Shown in pieces: positions 41,533 through 52,991 of a stretch of DNA of 64,000 nucleotides. Under the pieces are notes generated by a model. That model was not told where the DNA came from, did not search any database, and saw nothing but the letters and a program-made list of their open reading frames with translations. A program made the position numbers and the translations under genes. Origin of the DNA: CAZAZQ01 sp964489705. Its GTDB lineage: Bacteria > Zixibacteria > MSB-5A5 > GN15 > FEB-12. Location of the stretch: NCBI GenBank assembly GCA_964489705.1, contig CAZAZQ010000006.1, forward strand, positions 1 through 64,000, read 5' to 3'. Every line of letters starts with the position of its first letter. Position 1 is the stretch's first letter.

Positions 41533-42342
41533 TTACTCAGTTGTACTGACGACCAGGTCTATCTCGGTGCCGACATCAAGCTCCGTCCCTTCCGGTTCCG
41601 ACTGCTCGAGCACCGTTTCGGGGAGATAATTTTCGTCGGTGCGGTAGGTGATGACACCGATTTTCAACGCTTTGTCTTCTATCCGCTTACGGGCTTCATC
41701 CAAAGTCAAGCCGATGACCTTCGGCATGTACGTAAAGTTCGAGGCACGCCCGCGGTTGACCATCAAATTGACCGGCGACCCGAGCGGAACCTCCATTCCC
41801 GCCGCCGGATATGAGAAAACCACCACCCTTTCCGGCAAGGTATCTGAAAACGCCCACGCTATTTCTCCAAGCACCAGCCCCGCCGTTTCCAAATCGAGCA
41901 TCGCTTGCCGGACGGATTTCCCGCTGACATCGGGAATCGGCACTTGCTTCTCCCCCAACGAAACGACAAACTTTATCTTCCGACCGGCTTTCACTTTCGT
42001 CCCGGGAACGGGGAACTGATTGAGGATGACGCCTTTTTCTTTTCCCGGCGCATACTCGTGCGAAGCGACTTCATACGACAAATCGAGCTCATTAAGCTCT
42101 ATTTGTGCTTCCACCAGTTTCTTGTCGGTAAAATCAGGCAGCGGAAACTCGGTACCGTGGCGGGTAATCACCATCATGATGACATTGTCGGTAATCCAAT
42201 AAAGGAAAAAAAGCACCAGCAACGGCAAGACTAACCACATGACAATCTTCCGCTTCGTACTGCCGTACGGGAAGGTGCGGCTCCACCATCCCTTGCGTTT
42301 GTATTGCCGTTGATGGAAGCGCGAGGCTCGTAATTGGCTCAT
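41533..42342 (-). CDS. membrane-anchored triple PASTA-domain protein
   Basis: A 269-residue protein with a basic cytoplasmic N-terminus, one membrane segment (about residues 35-55, VMWLVLPLLVLFFLYWI) and three PASTA repeats outside (LPDFTDKKLVEAQIELNEL, IPDVSGKSVRQAMLDLETA, MPKVIGLTLDEARKRIEDK). There is no kinase or penicillin-binding domain. PASTA repeats bind peptidoglycan fragments or scaffold division proteins; this stand-alone type is unassigned. The next upstream gene on the strand is the CPBP protease, 148 bases away. Confidence 0.85.
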   Translation of the reverse strand: MSQLRASRFHQRQYKRKGWWSRTFPYGSTKRKIVMWLVLPLLVLFFLYWITDNVIMMVITRHGTEFPLPDFTDKKLVEAQIELNELDLSYEVASHEYAPGKEKGVILNQFPVPGTKVKAGRKIKFVVSLGEKQVPIPDVSGKSVRQAMLDLETAGLVLGEIAWAFSDTLPERVVVFSYPAAGMEVPLGSPVNLMVNRGRASNFTYMPKVIGLTLDEARKRIEDKALKIGVITYRTDENYLPETVLEQSEPEGTELDVGTEIDLVVSTTE

Positions 42343-42490
42343 TTATACAACGTCTCGACCTTGGGTTCGTCATCCTTTTCTCACCGGCACGGACTTTCCC
42401 TGTCGGCGATTTTTCCTTCTTACTTTGTTTATATGTAAGAACGCCCCGTAAGTGTCAAGTTAAACTCACGAAGGAAAAGGTAAGGGGCGG

Positions 42491-43252
42491 TTATTGAGGA
42501 ATGATAAGCGCCAAGAAATCTTGGAAAAAATGAGCGATGACGCTGGGCCAAATGCTTTTGGTCTTCAGGTACAACAGCGCCAAGAGAGCTCCGTAAATGG
42601 AAATAAGAATTAGTCCCGGAATCCCCTGATAGCTGTGACAAGCGCCGAAGACGACGGAAGAAATGACAACCGGCGCCACCCACGATTTGAGATTTCCCAA
42701 CAAGCGTATGCGCGTCATGAGATACCCTCGGAACGCCGCTTCTTCGCAGACACCGGCGGTGATAGAAACAAATACCCAGACAATCCGTCCGGCCGTTTCG
42801 GTTGGAACCAGCAAAGAGATTTCCCCCGGCATCGGCAATCCCACTTGCGCCAGCAGCCATGCTACTCCCGCCAAGAGCAAGTAAGCAACCGGTAAAAAAG
42901 CCCCCGCCCATGCGAAATCGATACCGCGAAGTTTTCTGAAGCCCAAACCCCGTAAGCCGGTGTTTTCACGGTAGGCGGTGATATACAGCAGAAGGAAAAC
43001 ACACCACTGAATAATAATGGTGGTAATGAGAAGGAAAAGCAGCATCCCCTGGCTCAAGTCTTTGAACATGACCGACGGATCTTCGGCAAAAAGCAGTGAT
43101 TGCGCCGGGTACAACACCATCAAGAAAAAGAGGGTAAAATACGTCAAACGGGAACGGCGGAATCCTTCATTCCCCCAGCGGTGGAGAAATTCCTGCTGAG
43201 CATCCGGCTCGACCTGCTGGGTATATACGGGGATGCGCTCAAAATCACTCAA
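42491..43252 (-). CDS. CPBP-family intramembrane metalloprotease
   Basis: A 253-residue polytopic membrane protein with the Abi/CPBP signature: CEEAAFRGYLMTRIR (EExxxR), FGACHSYQG (FxxxH) and IAHFFQD (HxxxD/N), which form the glutamate/histidine metal site. Relatives include CAAX proteases and bacteriocin self-immunity proteins. No bacteriocin gene is visible here, so the substrate is unknown. Confidence 0.85.
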   Translation of the reverse strand: MSDFERIPVYTQQVEPDAQQEFLHRWGNEGFRRSRLTYFTLFFLMVLYPAQSLLFAEDPSVMFKDLSQGMLLFLLITTIIIQWCVFLLLYITAYRENTGLRGLGFRKLRGIDFAWAGAFLPVAYLLLAGVAWLLAQVGLPMPGEISLLVPTETAGRIVWVFVSITAGVCEEAAFRGYLMTRIRLLGNLKSWVAPVVISSVVFGACHSYQGIPGLILISIYGALLALLYLKTKSIWPSVIAHFFQDFLALIIPQ

Positions 43253-43413
43253 CGTTTTCTTATCCTTCGCTTAAGCCGTAGTATTTTCGAACCGACGGTT
43301 TACCTATTGTTTTTCGGTCGTTTTTCCCAAGCTGTTTATTTTTTTATACACCACAAGAAAAGAAAGAGGTGCCGAGCCGTTCTCTAAGACAATAGTGGGT
43401 TAGTTTTCTTCCC

Positions 43414-44052
43414 TCAGGTAACACCTAAAAATCCCTTCACGCATTCGACCGCTTTCATAGCGTCATAACAATAGGCGTCGGCACCGATTTCCCGGGCATA
43501 CCCCGCCGACAAAGGTGCTCCTCCCACCAAGATTTTCACTTTGCCGTACAGCCCACGGTTTTTTACCAACTCTATCACCTTCTTCATCGTCGGCATAGTG
43601 GTTGTCAACAGAGCGGACATGCCGATGACCTGCGCCTGATGTTGCTGCGCTGCCTCGACAAACGTCTCCGGCGAAACATCTTTTCCCAAATCGACAATCT
43701 CAAATCCCGCCCCTTTTAGCATAATACCAACCAAATTCTTCCCGATATCGTGAAGGTCACCCTGGACGGTCCCGAGCACGACCTTTCCCAAGGTGGGTAC
43801 CTCACCGGCGATAAGAAGCGGTTTCAACAAGTCCAAACCGGCATACATCGCCTTTGCCGCCAGCAAGACATCCGGCAGGAAAATCTCGTGCGCTTTGAAC
43901 TTCTCCCCCACTACCGCCATTCCGACAATCAAGCCATTATCCAAAATAGTTTTGGCATCCAGTTTTTGCTCGATAGCTTCCCGCGTGAGACGAGAGACTT
44001 CTTCCGCCTCTCCCTTTTGCAATGCCTCTGAAATTTGTGTAAGAATGTCCAT
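43414..44052 (-). CDS. methyltransferase corrinoid protein (MttC/MtbC type)
   Basis: A 212-residue cobalamin-binding protein. Start ATG at 44050-44052 has a strong GGAGAGG site; a TTG seven codons upstream would overlap the next gene. It has the helical cap domain (LTREAIEQKLDAKTILDNGL, FLPDVLLAAKAM) and the Rossmann B12 domain with the base-off signature DLHDIGKN, SALLTTTM and VGGAPLSAGYAREIGADAY. It shuttles a methyl group between a substrate-specific methyltransferase and an acceptor. It is the last gene of the MttB-like / reactivation-like / corrinoid operon. Confidence 0.92.
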   Translation of the reverse strand: MDILTQISEALQKGEAEEVSRLTREAIEQKLDAKTILDNGLIVGMAVVGEKFKAHEIFLPDVLLAAKAMYAGLDLLKPLLIAGEVPTLGKVVLGTVQGDLHDIGKNLVGIMLKGAGFEIVDLGKDVSPETFVEAAQQHQAQVIGMSALLTTTMPTMKKVIELVKNRGLYGKVKILVGGAPLSAGYAREIGADAYCYDAMKAVECVKGFLGVT

Positions 44053-44069
44053 AGCACGTTCCTCTCCGC

Positions 44070-44792
44070 TCAATCACTTCTCTTTTCGTATAACGCCGCT
44101 ATTCGCTCTCGGCAGGTATGTGTTTCACAATCGGCACAGAAAGGATAAATCTCGTCGAAATCGAAAATCTCCCTTCGTCCGGCAACTAACACGCCGCTGA
44201 CGGATTTTAACGGCTCCATCAGGCAGCTTTCCGTCAAAGTCACTCCAATCTCTTCCGGATTGAGCATCTCAAATAGCTTGCGTTGAGCACTCACATGCCA
44301 ACCGCAATACCCGGGGCTGAACGGAAGTACCCCGAACGAATCAGGCAACCGTCCCCTTTCTTGCAGGCTTGTTCTCCAGCGTTCTTCCACCAGCACCGCT
44401 GCCCGTTCGCACCCTTCCGACGCTGCCGTATCAAGCAGCGCTCCCAAAGCAAAGTCGTTGGCACGGAACAAATCGTCAATGCGACATGAAATCTCCTTGC
44501 CGAGAGTCACGACATACAAAGCCAAGCTATCCGCAGAGGGGTAAATATCCCCCAGCGGGGTGCTCTCATCATTATGTCCTTCACCGTAATAGACAGTGGA
44601 AAACTCCTCGAGAGAAATATCACCCAATACCCCTTTCGGCTCTGCCGTCTCTTCAAATATCTCCAAGGCACGGTGGGCAAGCTCGACCAGATGCGGCGCC
44701 GGTTGCTTCTTGGAAGGAAACCCCTGTCCTTTGAAGACACTTTCCATGGAAGGAACCACCTCGCGGGGAGTAAAACGAAAAAGCCGCCTCAT
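44070..44792 (-). CDS. stand-alone MetH-activation-domain-like protein
   Basis: A 240-residue protein resembling the SAM-binding reactivation domain of cobalamin-dependent methionine synthase: SADSLALYVVTLGKEISCRI, LDTAASEGCERAAVLVE, FSPGYCGWHVSAQRKLFEML and IGVTLTESCLMEPLKSVSGVLV. The last 30 residues add a Cys-rich patch (FCADCETHTCRER), not present in MetH, that could bind a metal or Fe-S cluster. It lies between the MttB-like gene (four-base overlap) and the corrinoid gene, suggesting it re-methylates the inactive Co(II) form of that corrinoid protein. This role is inferred. Confidence 0.8.
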   Translation of the reverse strand: MRRLFRFTPREVVPSMESVFKGQGFPSKKQPAPHLVELAHRALEIFEETAEPKGVLGDISLEEFSTVYYGEGHNDESTPLGDIYPSADSLALYVVTLGKEISCRIDDLFRANDFALGALLDTAASEGCERAAVLVEERWRTSLQERGRLPDSFGVLPFSPGYCGWHVSAQRKLFEMLNPEEIGVTLTESCLMEPLKSVSGVLVAGRREIFDFDEIYPFCADCETHTCRERIAALYEKRSD

Positions 44793-46249
44793 GCCTGCCT
44801 TTCCGGGAGCTGTTCCATCCCAAAGCGACGAGCTTCTGCCATCATAAGCCGGTCTAACGTTTTTCTCGTCTCCTCCGCAAGAGGGATGGGCTCATACTCG
44901 GCAATGAATCGTTCTACCTCCCGCCGGGCTCGTTCCTTGAGCGTCAGGCTGCCTTCTTCCTCCCAACGGGCACGGTTGGCGCGGTCGATAACGGCGGACG
45001 GGAAATAAAGCTCCTCCTTGAGATAACGACGGGTATGCTCGGATATCAAGAGATGCCCTTCGTTGAGGAGTTCCTTGAAACGGTCAATGGAAGGGAAGTC
45101 CTCTTTCGGGATGATGCCTTCTATTAAGCGATAAGTCATGCCGCAGATTTCGTTATCGAGCACCAACTTTTCCAGGCTGAAGCAACTTTCAAAATCCAGC
45201 ATCCCCGGACCGGCGATATTGTTGATGCCCGCCAATGCCGCCAAAGTCGCTCCCATCGAACTTTCCAGCCCGGCTTGGGCATCGAGAAGTTTGGCGTCGC
45301 TCAAGCCGATATACGCTTGCGTAGGCAAACCAAGAGACTTGCCGATTTCATGGTACGCGCAATCCATCATCATCGTGCCGATATCCCCCATCGGGGTCGT
45401 CTCGTAGCGGATATCGAAAGTCGCCGGTGAGCCGCCGTACAACACCGGCGCGCCGGGCTTGGTCATCTGGGCAAGGACAATTCCGCTCAGCGTTTCGGCG
45501 GTGTGTTGGATAAGAGAGCCGACCAACGTCACGGGAGCAATAAATCCCGACAACGGCATGGCTATCAGCTCCACGGGAATAGAATATGCGGCACAGTCCA
45601 TCAGGTTCTGCGACGTGACCTTGCTCCACTTGAGCGGAGAAGTCGGACAGCAAGAAAAAATCGTCAACGGCTTTGCCGCCAGCTCTTCTTCCGAGCCGCG
45701 GATAGCAACCTGTAAGTCTTTCATTATCTCGAACGCTTCGATAGTGAAAGCGCCGGTCACCACCGGCTTCTCACAGTACTGCAGGCTCAGGTACAAACGA
45801 TAGCTGTCGGAAATGCGCTCATGTACGTCCGCCGGTATCATCGCCGTCGACTGCGAGGCGATGTGCTCCATCTTACGCATCAGCTTGACATAGGCGACAT
45901 AATCCGCCGTGGTCGGTTGGCGCACTTCATCGCTTTTGCCGTCCAGAAAACGAATCGCCGCCGAACCGGGAGTGTAATTCACCGTGAGTCCCGACAGGCG
46001 TACCGCCTCGTTGCCGAACGAATCAAACAACGAAAACGACGACGGAGCCATCTTGAGGCTTTTGTCGATGAGGTCGACAGGGAAATAGGCTCGCTTGGTG
46101 GAAGCATCGATACGGGCGCCGTTATCGCCAAGCAAGGCAAGAGCCCGCTCGTTTTGAATCTCCACCCCAATCGCTTGGAGCAGGTCATAGGCTTCGGCAA
46201 TGATTTTCTCTCTGAGGCTGCCTTCCAGAAATCGCATCGTCGGTCTCAT
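44789..46249 (-). CDS. MttB-superfamily (non-pyrrolysine) corrinoid methyltransferase
   Basis: A 486-residue protein of the trimethylamine methyltransferase superfamily. Start ATG at 46247-46249 with GGGAG eight bases upstream. The TIM-barrel core shows LTVNYTPGSAAIRF, ADYVAYVKLMRKMEHI, PVVTGAFTIEAFEIM, SCCPTSPLKWS, LVGSLIQHTAETLSGIVLAQ, and APVLYGGSPATFDIRY. The frame is continuous without an in-frame TAG, so it lacks pyrrolysine and belongs with MtgB/MtcB/MtpB-type enzymes that demethylate quaternary amines such as glycine betaine or carnitine. It is the first gene of a three-gene operon. The substrate is unknown. Confidence 0.88.
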   Translation of the reverse strand: MRPTMRFLEGSLREKIIAEAYDLLQAIGVEIQNERALALLGDNGARIDASTKRAYFPVDLIDKSLKMAPSSFSLFDSFGNEAVRLSGLTVNYTPGSAAIRFLDGKSDEVRQPTTADYVAYVKLMRKMEHIASQSTAMIPADVHERISDSYRLYLSLQYCEKPVVTGAFTIEAFEIMKDLQVAIRGSEEELAAKPLTIFSCCPTSPLKWSKVTSQNLMDCAAYSIPVELIAMPLSGFIAPVTLVGSLIQHTAETLSGIVLAQMTKPGAPVLYGGSPATFDIRYETTPMGDIGTMMMDCAYHEIGKSLGLPTQAYIGLSDAKLLDAQAGLESSMGATLAALAGINNIAGPGMLDFESCFSLEKLVLDNEICGMTYRLIEGIIPKEDFPSIDRFKELLNEGHLLISEHTRRYLKEELYFPSAVIDRANRARWEEEGSLTLKERARREVERFIAEYEPIPLAEETRKTLDRLMMAEARRFGMEQLPERQA

Positions 46250-46465
46250 CAACCACGCTCCCTTCGTCTTGACGTCCCGTGCCGGAACGCTCGTTGTGTT
46301 CTTCTCGGAATGTGTGACGATGCTACCCCCTTGTCAAGTGCTTGGGAAACAACAGGCAATGAAGCCGAAAAAATAAAAAATTGCTTTTGCCGCCAAGGGA
46401 GACATAATTGGAAAAGATATATTATAGGGACAGGAACGTATAAGATATAGAGAGAGGAGGAAAGC

Positions 46466-47170
46466 ATGACCTCGATTGACGCCATCGTCAACCGTCAGCT
46501 CCTGAAGTGGGAACTGGAGAGGAAAAAATCGCTGGAAGAAAAGAAAGAAAAACCGGCTCCTCCCCGAATCGTGACCGTCAGCCGCCAATTGGGCAGCCGC
46601 GGATCGTACTTTGCGGAGAAACTTGCCGAGCGGTTGGGGTTTCAGAACCTGCACCGGGAAGTCATCGACGCCATTTGCAAATCGTCGGGGTACCGCAAGC
46701 GGATTATCGAATCGCTGGACGAAAAATACCGCAGTGACATCGATCTCTTCGTCGAGTCGTTTTTCACCGGTCAAGCCATCGAACTTCACGATTACTACCG
46801 CCACCTCTTTGAAGTGGTTTTGTCGATGTCCCGTTTGGGCGGGGTAGTGCTGGTAGGACGAGCGGGGAACTTCATCATAGGACCCGACCGAGGGTTCCAC
46901 CTCCGTTTTGTCGCTCCTCGGAAGAAACGAATCGAAAACCTTGTCAAGTACACCCGTATCACCGAAGCAGAGGCGGAAGCCAAAATCGACGCCTCCGACG
47001 CCGAACGTAAGGAGCTCATCGCCAAGCTCTTCCATGCCAACAACGACGACCCGCAGTACTATGATCTCATCATCAACACCGGTTACATCGACGTTGACGA
47101 TGTCATTGAATCGACTGTCAAGCTCATTGAAACCAAGTTCGAACTTCTGGCGTCGCAAACGCAGGCATAA
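46466..47170 (+). CDS. cytidylate kinase-like family protein
   Basis: A 234-residue P-loop protein of the Cytidylate_kin2 type. After a charged coiled N-terminus (about 35 residues) comes IVTVSRQLGSRGSYFAEKLAERLGF, a degenerate P-loop with SRxxGSxG, HREVIDAICKSSG, and VVLVGRAGNFIIGPDRGFHLRFVAPRKKRIENL, followed by the C-terminal lid IINTGYIDVDDVIESTVKLI. Relatives are annotated as CMP kinase-like, but the true substrate is unknown. A good ribosome site (GAGAGGAGGAAAGC) precedes ATG. It stands alone, divergent from the corrinoid operon. Confidence 0.82.
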   Translation: MTSIDAIVNRQLLKWELERKKSLEEKKEKPAPPRIVTVSRQLGSRGSYFAEKLAERLGFQNLHREVIDAICKSSGYRKRIIESLDEKYRSDIDLFVESFFTGQAIELHDYYRHLFEVVLSMSRLGGVVLVGRAGNFIIGPDRGFHLRFVAPRKKRIENLVKYTRITEAEAEAKIDASDAERKELIAKLFHANNDDPQYYDLIINTGYIDVDDVIESTVKLIETKFELLASQTQA

Positions 47171-47198
47171 GCCGCGATAACTCAAGGGAGGAAAAGCC

Positions 47199-47951
47199 TC
47201 ACACTATCGGCAGGATGTCGTTGGGATCGAATTTCGCTTTGACTTTACGGGAGTAGACCGCATCGGTCGCAGTGTTGGAGGAACGTAAACCGTCAAGGAA
47301 CCGTTCCCGGTCGATTTCTTTCATCTTCATAGCGCTCAGCTCCTCGGCGCTGGGGGCAGGCATCACTCGAAACGTCGCCGACACGATGAGCCCCAGCACC
47401 CCCCAGGAGTGAGCAAAAATTTTAACGATATCATATCCCGAAACCGACTTGAAACAAATCGACCCGGGGGTGATTATCTCTCCTTCGGGAGTGACAATTT
47501 CGGCTTTGATGAAATACTTTTTCAGAGGGATTTCTTTGCCGTTTAGCTCGGCGCTCAACCCCACCGCAATCGCTCCGCCCACCGAGCCGACATACGGCAG
47601 CGACGCATGAGGCAGCGCCAGCTTCATCGGTTCCAACTGGAGGCTGATTTGCCGCAAAGGGTAACCGGCGCCGACGGTGATGTAGTAATCCTGCGGGGCG
47701 ATATCTATGAGAGTGTTCAGCCGGTCGGTTTGGACGGCAAGCAACTCGGTAAACGGCTCGCCCACCGGCTCGATATTGTTGCCGAAACCGGCGATGTAGA
47801 GCTTTTGTTTGTGACGGTTGGCGAGGGTAAAGAGCTTTGCCGCTTCTTCGGCGGATTCCGGGTGAAAAGTCGGGACACCTTTTTGGTAAGTGAGCCGATC
47901 GTTCGGAAACTCCGCATGTATAATCGAAATGAACGAATCTTTCGCAGCCAT
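47199..47951 (-). CDS. short FAD-binding (PCMH-type) oxidoreductase, GlcE-like
   Basis: A 250-residue protein with the PCMH FAD domain: LTYQKGVPTFHPESAEEAAKLF, LYIAGFGNNIEPVG, DYYITVGAGYPLRQIS, LALPHASLPYVGSVGGAIAVG and GYDIVKIFAHSWGVLGLIVSATFRV. It resembles the FAD subunit of glycolate oxidase (GlcE, about 350 residues) but is shorter and lacks a cap domain of normal size. The start ATG at 47949-47951 is chosen because the longer frame would run into the tRNA at 48070. No GlcD or GlcF partner is adjacent, so its role is open. Confidence 0.75.
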   Translation of the reverse strand: MAAKDSFISIIHAEFPNDRLTYQKGVPTFHPESAEEAAKLFTLANRHKQKLYIAGFGNNIEPVGEPFTELLAVQTDRLNTLIDIAPQDYYITVGAGYPLRQISLQLEPMKLALPHASLPYVGSVGGAIAVGLSAELNGKEIPLKKYFIKAEIVTPEGEIITPGSICFKSVSGYDIVKIFAHSWGVLGLIVSATFRVMPAPSAEELSAMKMKEIDRERFLDGLRSSNTATDAVYSRKVKAKFDPNDILPIV

Positions 47952-48069
47952 AAGGCGAAAGATAGAGATATTTTCCCCTCTGTCAACGGGGAGAACTTCT
48001 TTTGTTTTCGTTTCCTCCGAAAACCGCTTGACATTTGAACGGCGGTTGCTTATTTGATTTTTTGAAAAT

Positions 48070-48143
48070 GCGCCCATAGCTCAATTGGATAGAGCGTCTG
48101 GCTACGGACCAGAAGGTTGGGGGTTCAACTCCTCCTGGGCGTG
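48070..48143 (+). tRNA. tRNA-Arg (anticodon ACG)
   Basis: A 74-nt cloverleaf: acceptor arm GCGCCCA/TGGGCGT (first pair G-T), D arm GCTC/GAGC, anticodon stem TCTGG/CCAGA with loop CTACGGA (anticodon ACG at 48103-48105), and T arm GGGGG/CCTCC with TTCAACT loop. CCA is not encoded; a run of T follows directly and can terminate transcription. It lies between convergently and codirectionally placed single genes. Confidence 0.95.
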
Positions 48144-48249
48144 TTTTTTTATAAAAAATTCTTTACTATGCCCGCCTGAAACCTTATCCGAGCCTACAAC
48201 AAAACAAACGACAGACAAAAACGCATAGCAAAAGGAAGCATGGTATCGC

Positions 48250-48597
48250 ATGAGCATCGACAATGATTTTTTGCTGGTACTCAAATCGTCGGGAATAGGG
48301 GAAGGAGAAATTGACTTATCCGAAAAGCTGATGAAATCGTACTTGCAGGTTCTGGTCTCTTCCGAGCGGCTGCCCGCCCGCATCATCTGCCTCAACCGCG
48401 GTGTCTACCTCACCACGGAGGGTTCACCGGTGGCGGAGATAATGAAGGAGTTCGAAGCGAAGGGAGTGCGGATTCTTTCGTGTTCGACGTGTCTGGAGTA
48501 TTACGAACGGCAGGAAAAACTTTTCGTCGGCGAAGCCACCAACATGGGCGAGACCGTCAACGCCATGCTCACCTTCAAAAAAGTCCTCTCACCGTAG
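48250..48597 (+). CDS. YedF-type DsrE-like protein (sulfurtransferase-like, selenium-metabolism family)
   Basis: A 115-residue protein matching the C-terminal DsrE-like half of YedF-type proteins associated with selenium metabolism: LVLKSSGIGEGEIDLSEKLMKSYL, ARIICLNRGVYLTTEGS, and the conserved VRILSCSTCLEYYERQEKLFVG with EATNMGETVNAML. The N-terminal TusA domain of full YedF is absent. No selD, selA or selB is in the window. Its TAG stop forms the first three bases of an A-type repeat (48595-48621). Confidence 0.78.
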   Translation: MSIDNDFLLVLKSSGIGEGEIDLSEKLMKSYLQVLVSSERLPARIICLNRGVYLTTEGSPVAEIMKEFEAKGVRILSCSTCLEYYERQEKLFVGEATNMGETVNAMLTFKKVLSP

Positions 48598-48621
48598 GGA
48601 AGGTCTGGTACAGACCTGCCA
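48595..48621 (+). repeat. A-type palindromic repeat overlapping a stop codon
   Basis: TAGGGAA flank, stem GGTCTG/CAGACC with a GTA loop, TGCCA flank. The first three bases are the stop codon of the YedF-type gene. Confidence 0.75.
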
Positions 48622-48711
48622 CTCCTTCAAGTCTGGGCTAAGGATGCTCTATAGAGCTCGCAGGGAAAGCCCGGAACGGATTTGCCTTTCACTGACTGCG
48701 GTACTTCACCC

Positions 48712-48734
48712 GGAAGGTCTCTACGAGACCTTCC
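48712..48734. repeat. A-type palindromic repeat, perfect 10-bp stem
   Basis: GGAAGGTCTC and GAGACCTTCC are exactly complementary around a TAC loop; it looks like two left halves of the A-type repeat joined head to head. Confidence 0.75.
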
Positions 48735-48818
48735 CTGTTTCCTAAGTTTAGCGCTTTTCTATCTTCAGGGCAGCTGTTGGCAAATCTGTTCATGACTCAC
48801 AAATTATCAGCAAAATTT

Positions 48819-48844
48819 GGGGTGCCCCATAGCTTGCTATGGGG
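48819..48844 (+). repeat. C-type palindromic repeat, perfect 9-bp stem
   Basis: GGGGTG then CCCCATAGC-TT-GCTATGGGG; compared with 25434-25462, two stem pairs are replaced by different complementary pairs. Confidence 0.75.
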
Positions 48845-48921
48845 TTAGTTAGAATAGAAAAACCGAACAGCCAACTCTCCTACTCTTCATTTTGCACGGT
48901 GGCACCTTTATCGCCTTCCTC

Positions 48922-51894
<2,973 letters not shown>

Positions 51895-52079
51895 AGGTAG
51901 TACCTAATTCTCAAAAGTATTTGTCGAACTTTGGTTGTGTGAAAAGTCCACGACCTTTCCTATCGGGCACAACGCCGTGGTTGCCCGTCATTCTTTCTAT
52001 TGCCGAACGATACGAAAAATTCACCTTTATTGCAATCAGTTCAACTTTTTTTACCCTCTACCTTCCCGACGGAACCTTT

Positions 52080-52931
52080 TTACGAATGTTTCCCCTCTAT
52101 CCCCCGCAAAAAGTGAGCCATACATTTCGGCATATCCGCCGAATAGCCTCCTTCCAAAACTGCAAACATCGGCACCCCCAAAGAACGAAGAAGGGCACCG
52201 ATTTTCCCGAAGGTCTCTTGTTCCAGCGCCAAGCCAGTGAGCGGGTCGAGCTTGTATGCGTCAAAGCCCGCCGAGACGGCAATCAAAGCAGGATCAAACC
52301 GCTCCACATCGGCGAGAGCTTGAGAGAGAACCTCAAGATACCGGGCTTCGTCGGTGCCTGCCGGCAAAGGATAGTTGCGGCAGTTCTTTTCTGAAGTCAA
52401 ACCGGTGCCGGGGTACCACGGGCTTTGGTGAAGCGAAACGTACAAGACTTCCTCCCGCCCGAGAAAGATATCCTGCGTGCCGTTGCCGTGGTGGCAGTCG
52501 AAATCGATGATGGCAACCCTGGGGACGTGTTCCAACGCTTTGGCAACGGCAATGGCAACATTGTTGAAGTAACAAAACCCGCCGAGAAAATCCCTCCCGG
52601 CATGGTGCCCTGGCGGACGCATCAACGAAAAAGCAACCTCTCCTTCCAAAGCAATTTGACACGCCGTCAGCGCCGCCGAGACGGAAGCAAAAGCGTACGA
52701 AAATATCTGCGGAAAATTCGGGGTATCGGCATCATAAAACGACTCCGCTTTCACTGCGGCAACCAGCTCAGACGAATGGACCGTAAGGAGCACGGATTCG
52801 TCATCCTGCTGCGGGGCAACAAAGTCAAAATCTTGTTTCAAAAATTCATACGATGCCCGCACCCGCTCCGGGGACTCCGGATGACCGGGTTGGGAATAGT
52901 CCAAGCATCTCTTTGAAAAAACGATTTTCAT
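52080..52931 (-). CDS. histone deacetylase-superfamily amidohydrolase (AcuC/HDAC-like)
   Basis: A 283-residue arginase/deacetylase-fold protein. Active-site segments are intact: LMRPPGHHAG (His-His), FCYFNNVAIA, IIDFDCHHGNGTQDIF (Asp/His zinc ligands), VSAGFDAYKLDP (second Asp) and VLEGGY (transition-state Tyr). Bacterial members deacetylate proteins (AcuC), polyamines or other acetylated amines; the substrate is not predictable. Ribosome site GGGAGGAGAG. It lies between the geranylgeranyl-reductase-type gene (60 bases upstream) and secA. Confidence 0.88.
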   Translation of the reverse strand: MKIVFSKRCLDYSQPGHPESPERVRASYEFLKQDFDFVAPQQDDESVLLTVHSSELVAAVKAESFYDADTPNFPQIFSYAFASVSAALTACQIALEGEVAFSLMRPPGHHAGRDFLGGFCYFNNVAIAVAKALEHVPRVAIIDFDCHHGNGTQDIFLGREEVLYVSLHQSPWYPGTGLTSEKNCRNYPLPAGTDEARYLEVLSQALADVERFDPALIAVSAGFDAYKLDPLTGLALEQETFGKIGALLRSLGVPMFAVLEGGYSADMPKCMAHFLRGIEGKHS

Positions 52932-52991
52932 CTCTCTCCTCCCGCTGTTGAATCTATTTATCTATCCCGACAGTATCCGACCGTTTATTTC

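Larger units (their letters stand above)
48598..48921. other. convergent intergenic region built from palindromic repeats
   Basis: About 320 bases between the YedF-type gene and secA, with no gene. It contains A-type repeats at 48595-48621 and 48712-48734, a decayed copy near 48661-48685, a 12-bp palindrome GCTCTATAGAGC (48644-48655 region) and a C-type repeat at 48819-48844. No clear T-run terminator for either neighbour, so the palindromes may serve that role. Confidence 0.65.

Noticed and set aside
44789..46249. Pyrrolysine-encoding MttB
   Set aside because: The reading frame has no internal TAG, so amber readthrough is not needed.
46250..46465. Cobalamin riboswitch ahead of the corrinoid operon
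   Set aside because: I looked for a B12 box and the surrounding stems and found none; only a TTGACA with a weak -10 (46309-46337, minus) is visible.
48070..48143. tRNA-Arg as an integration site for a mobile island
   Set aside because: No integrase, no duplicated tRNA 3' end and no change in gene character on either side.
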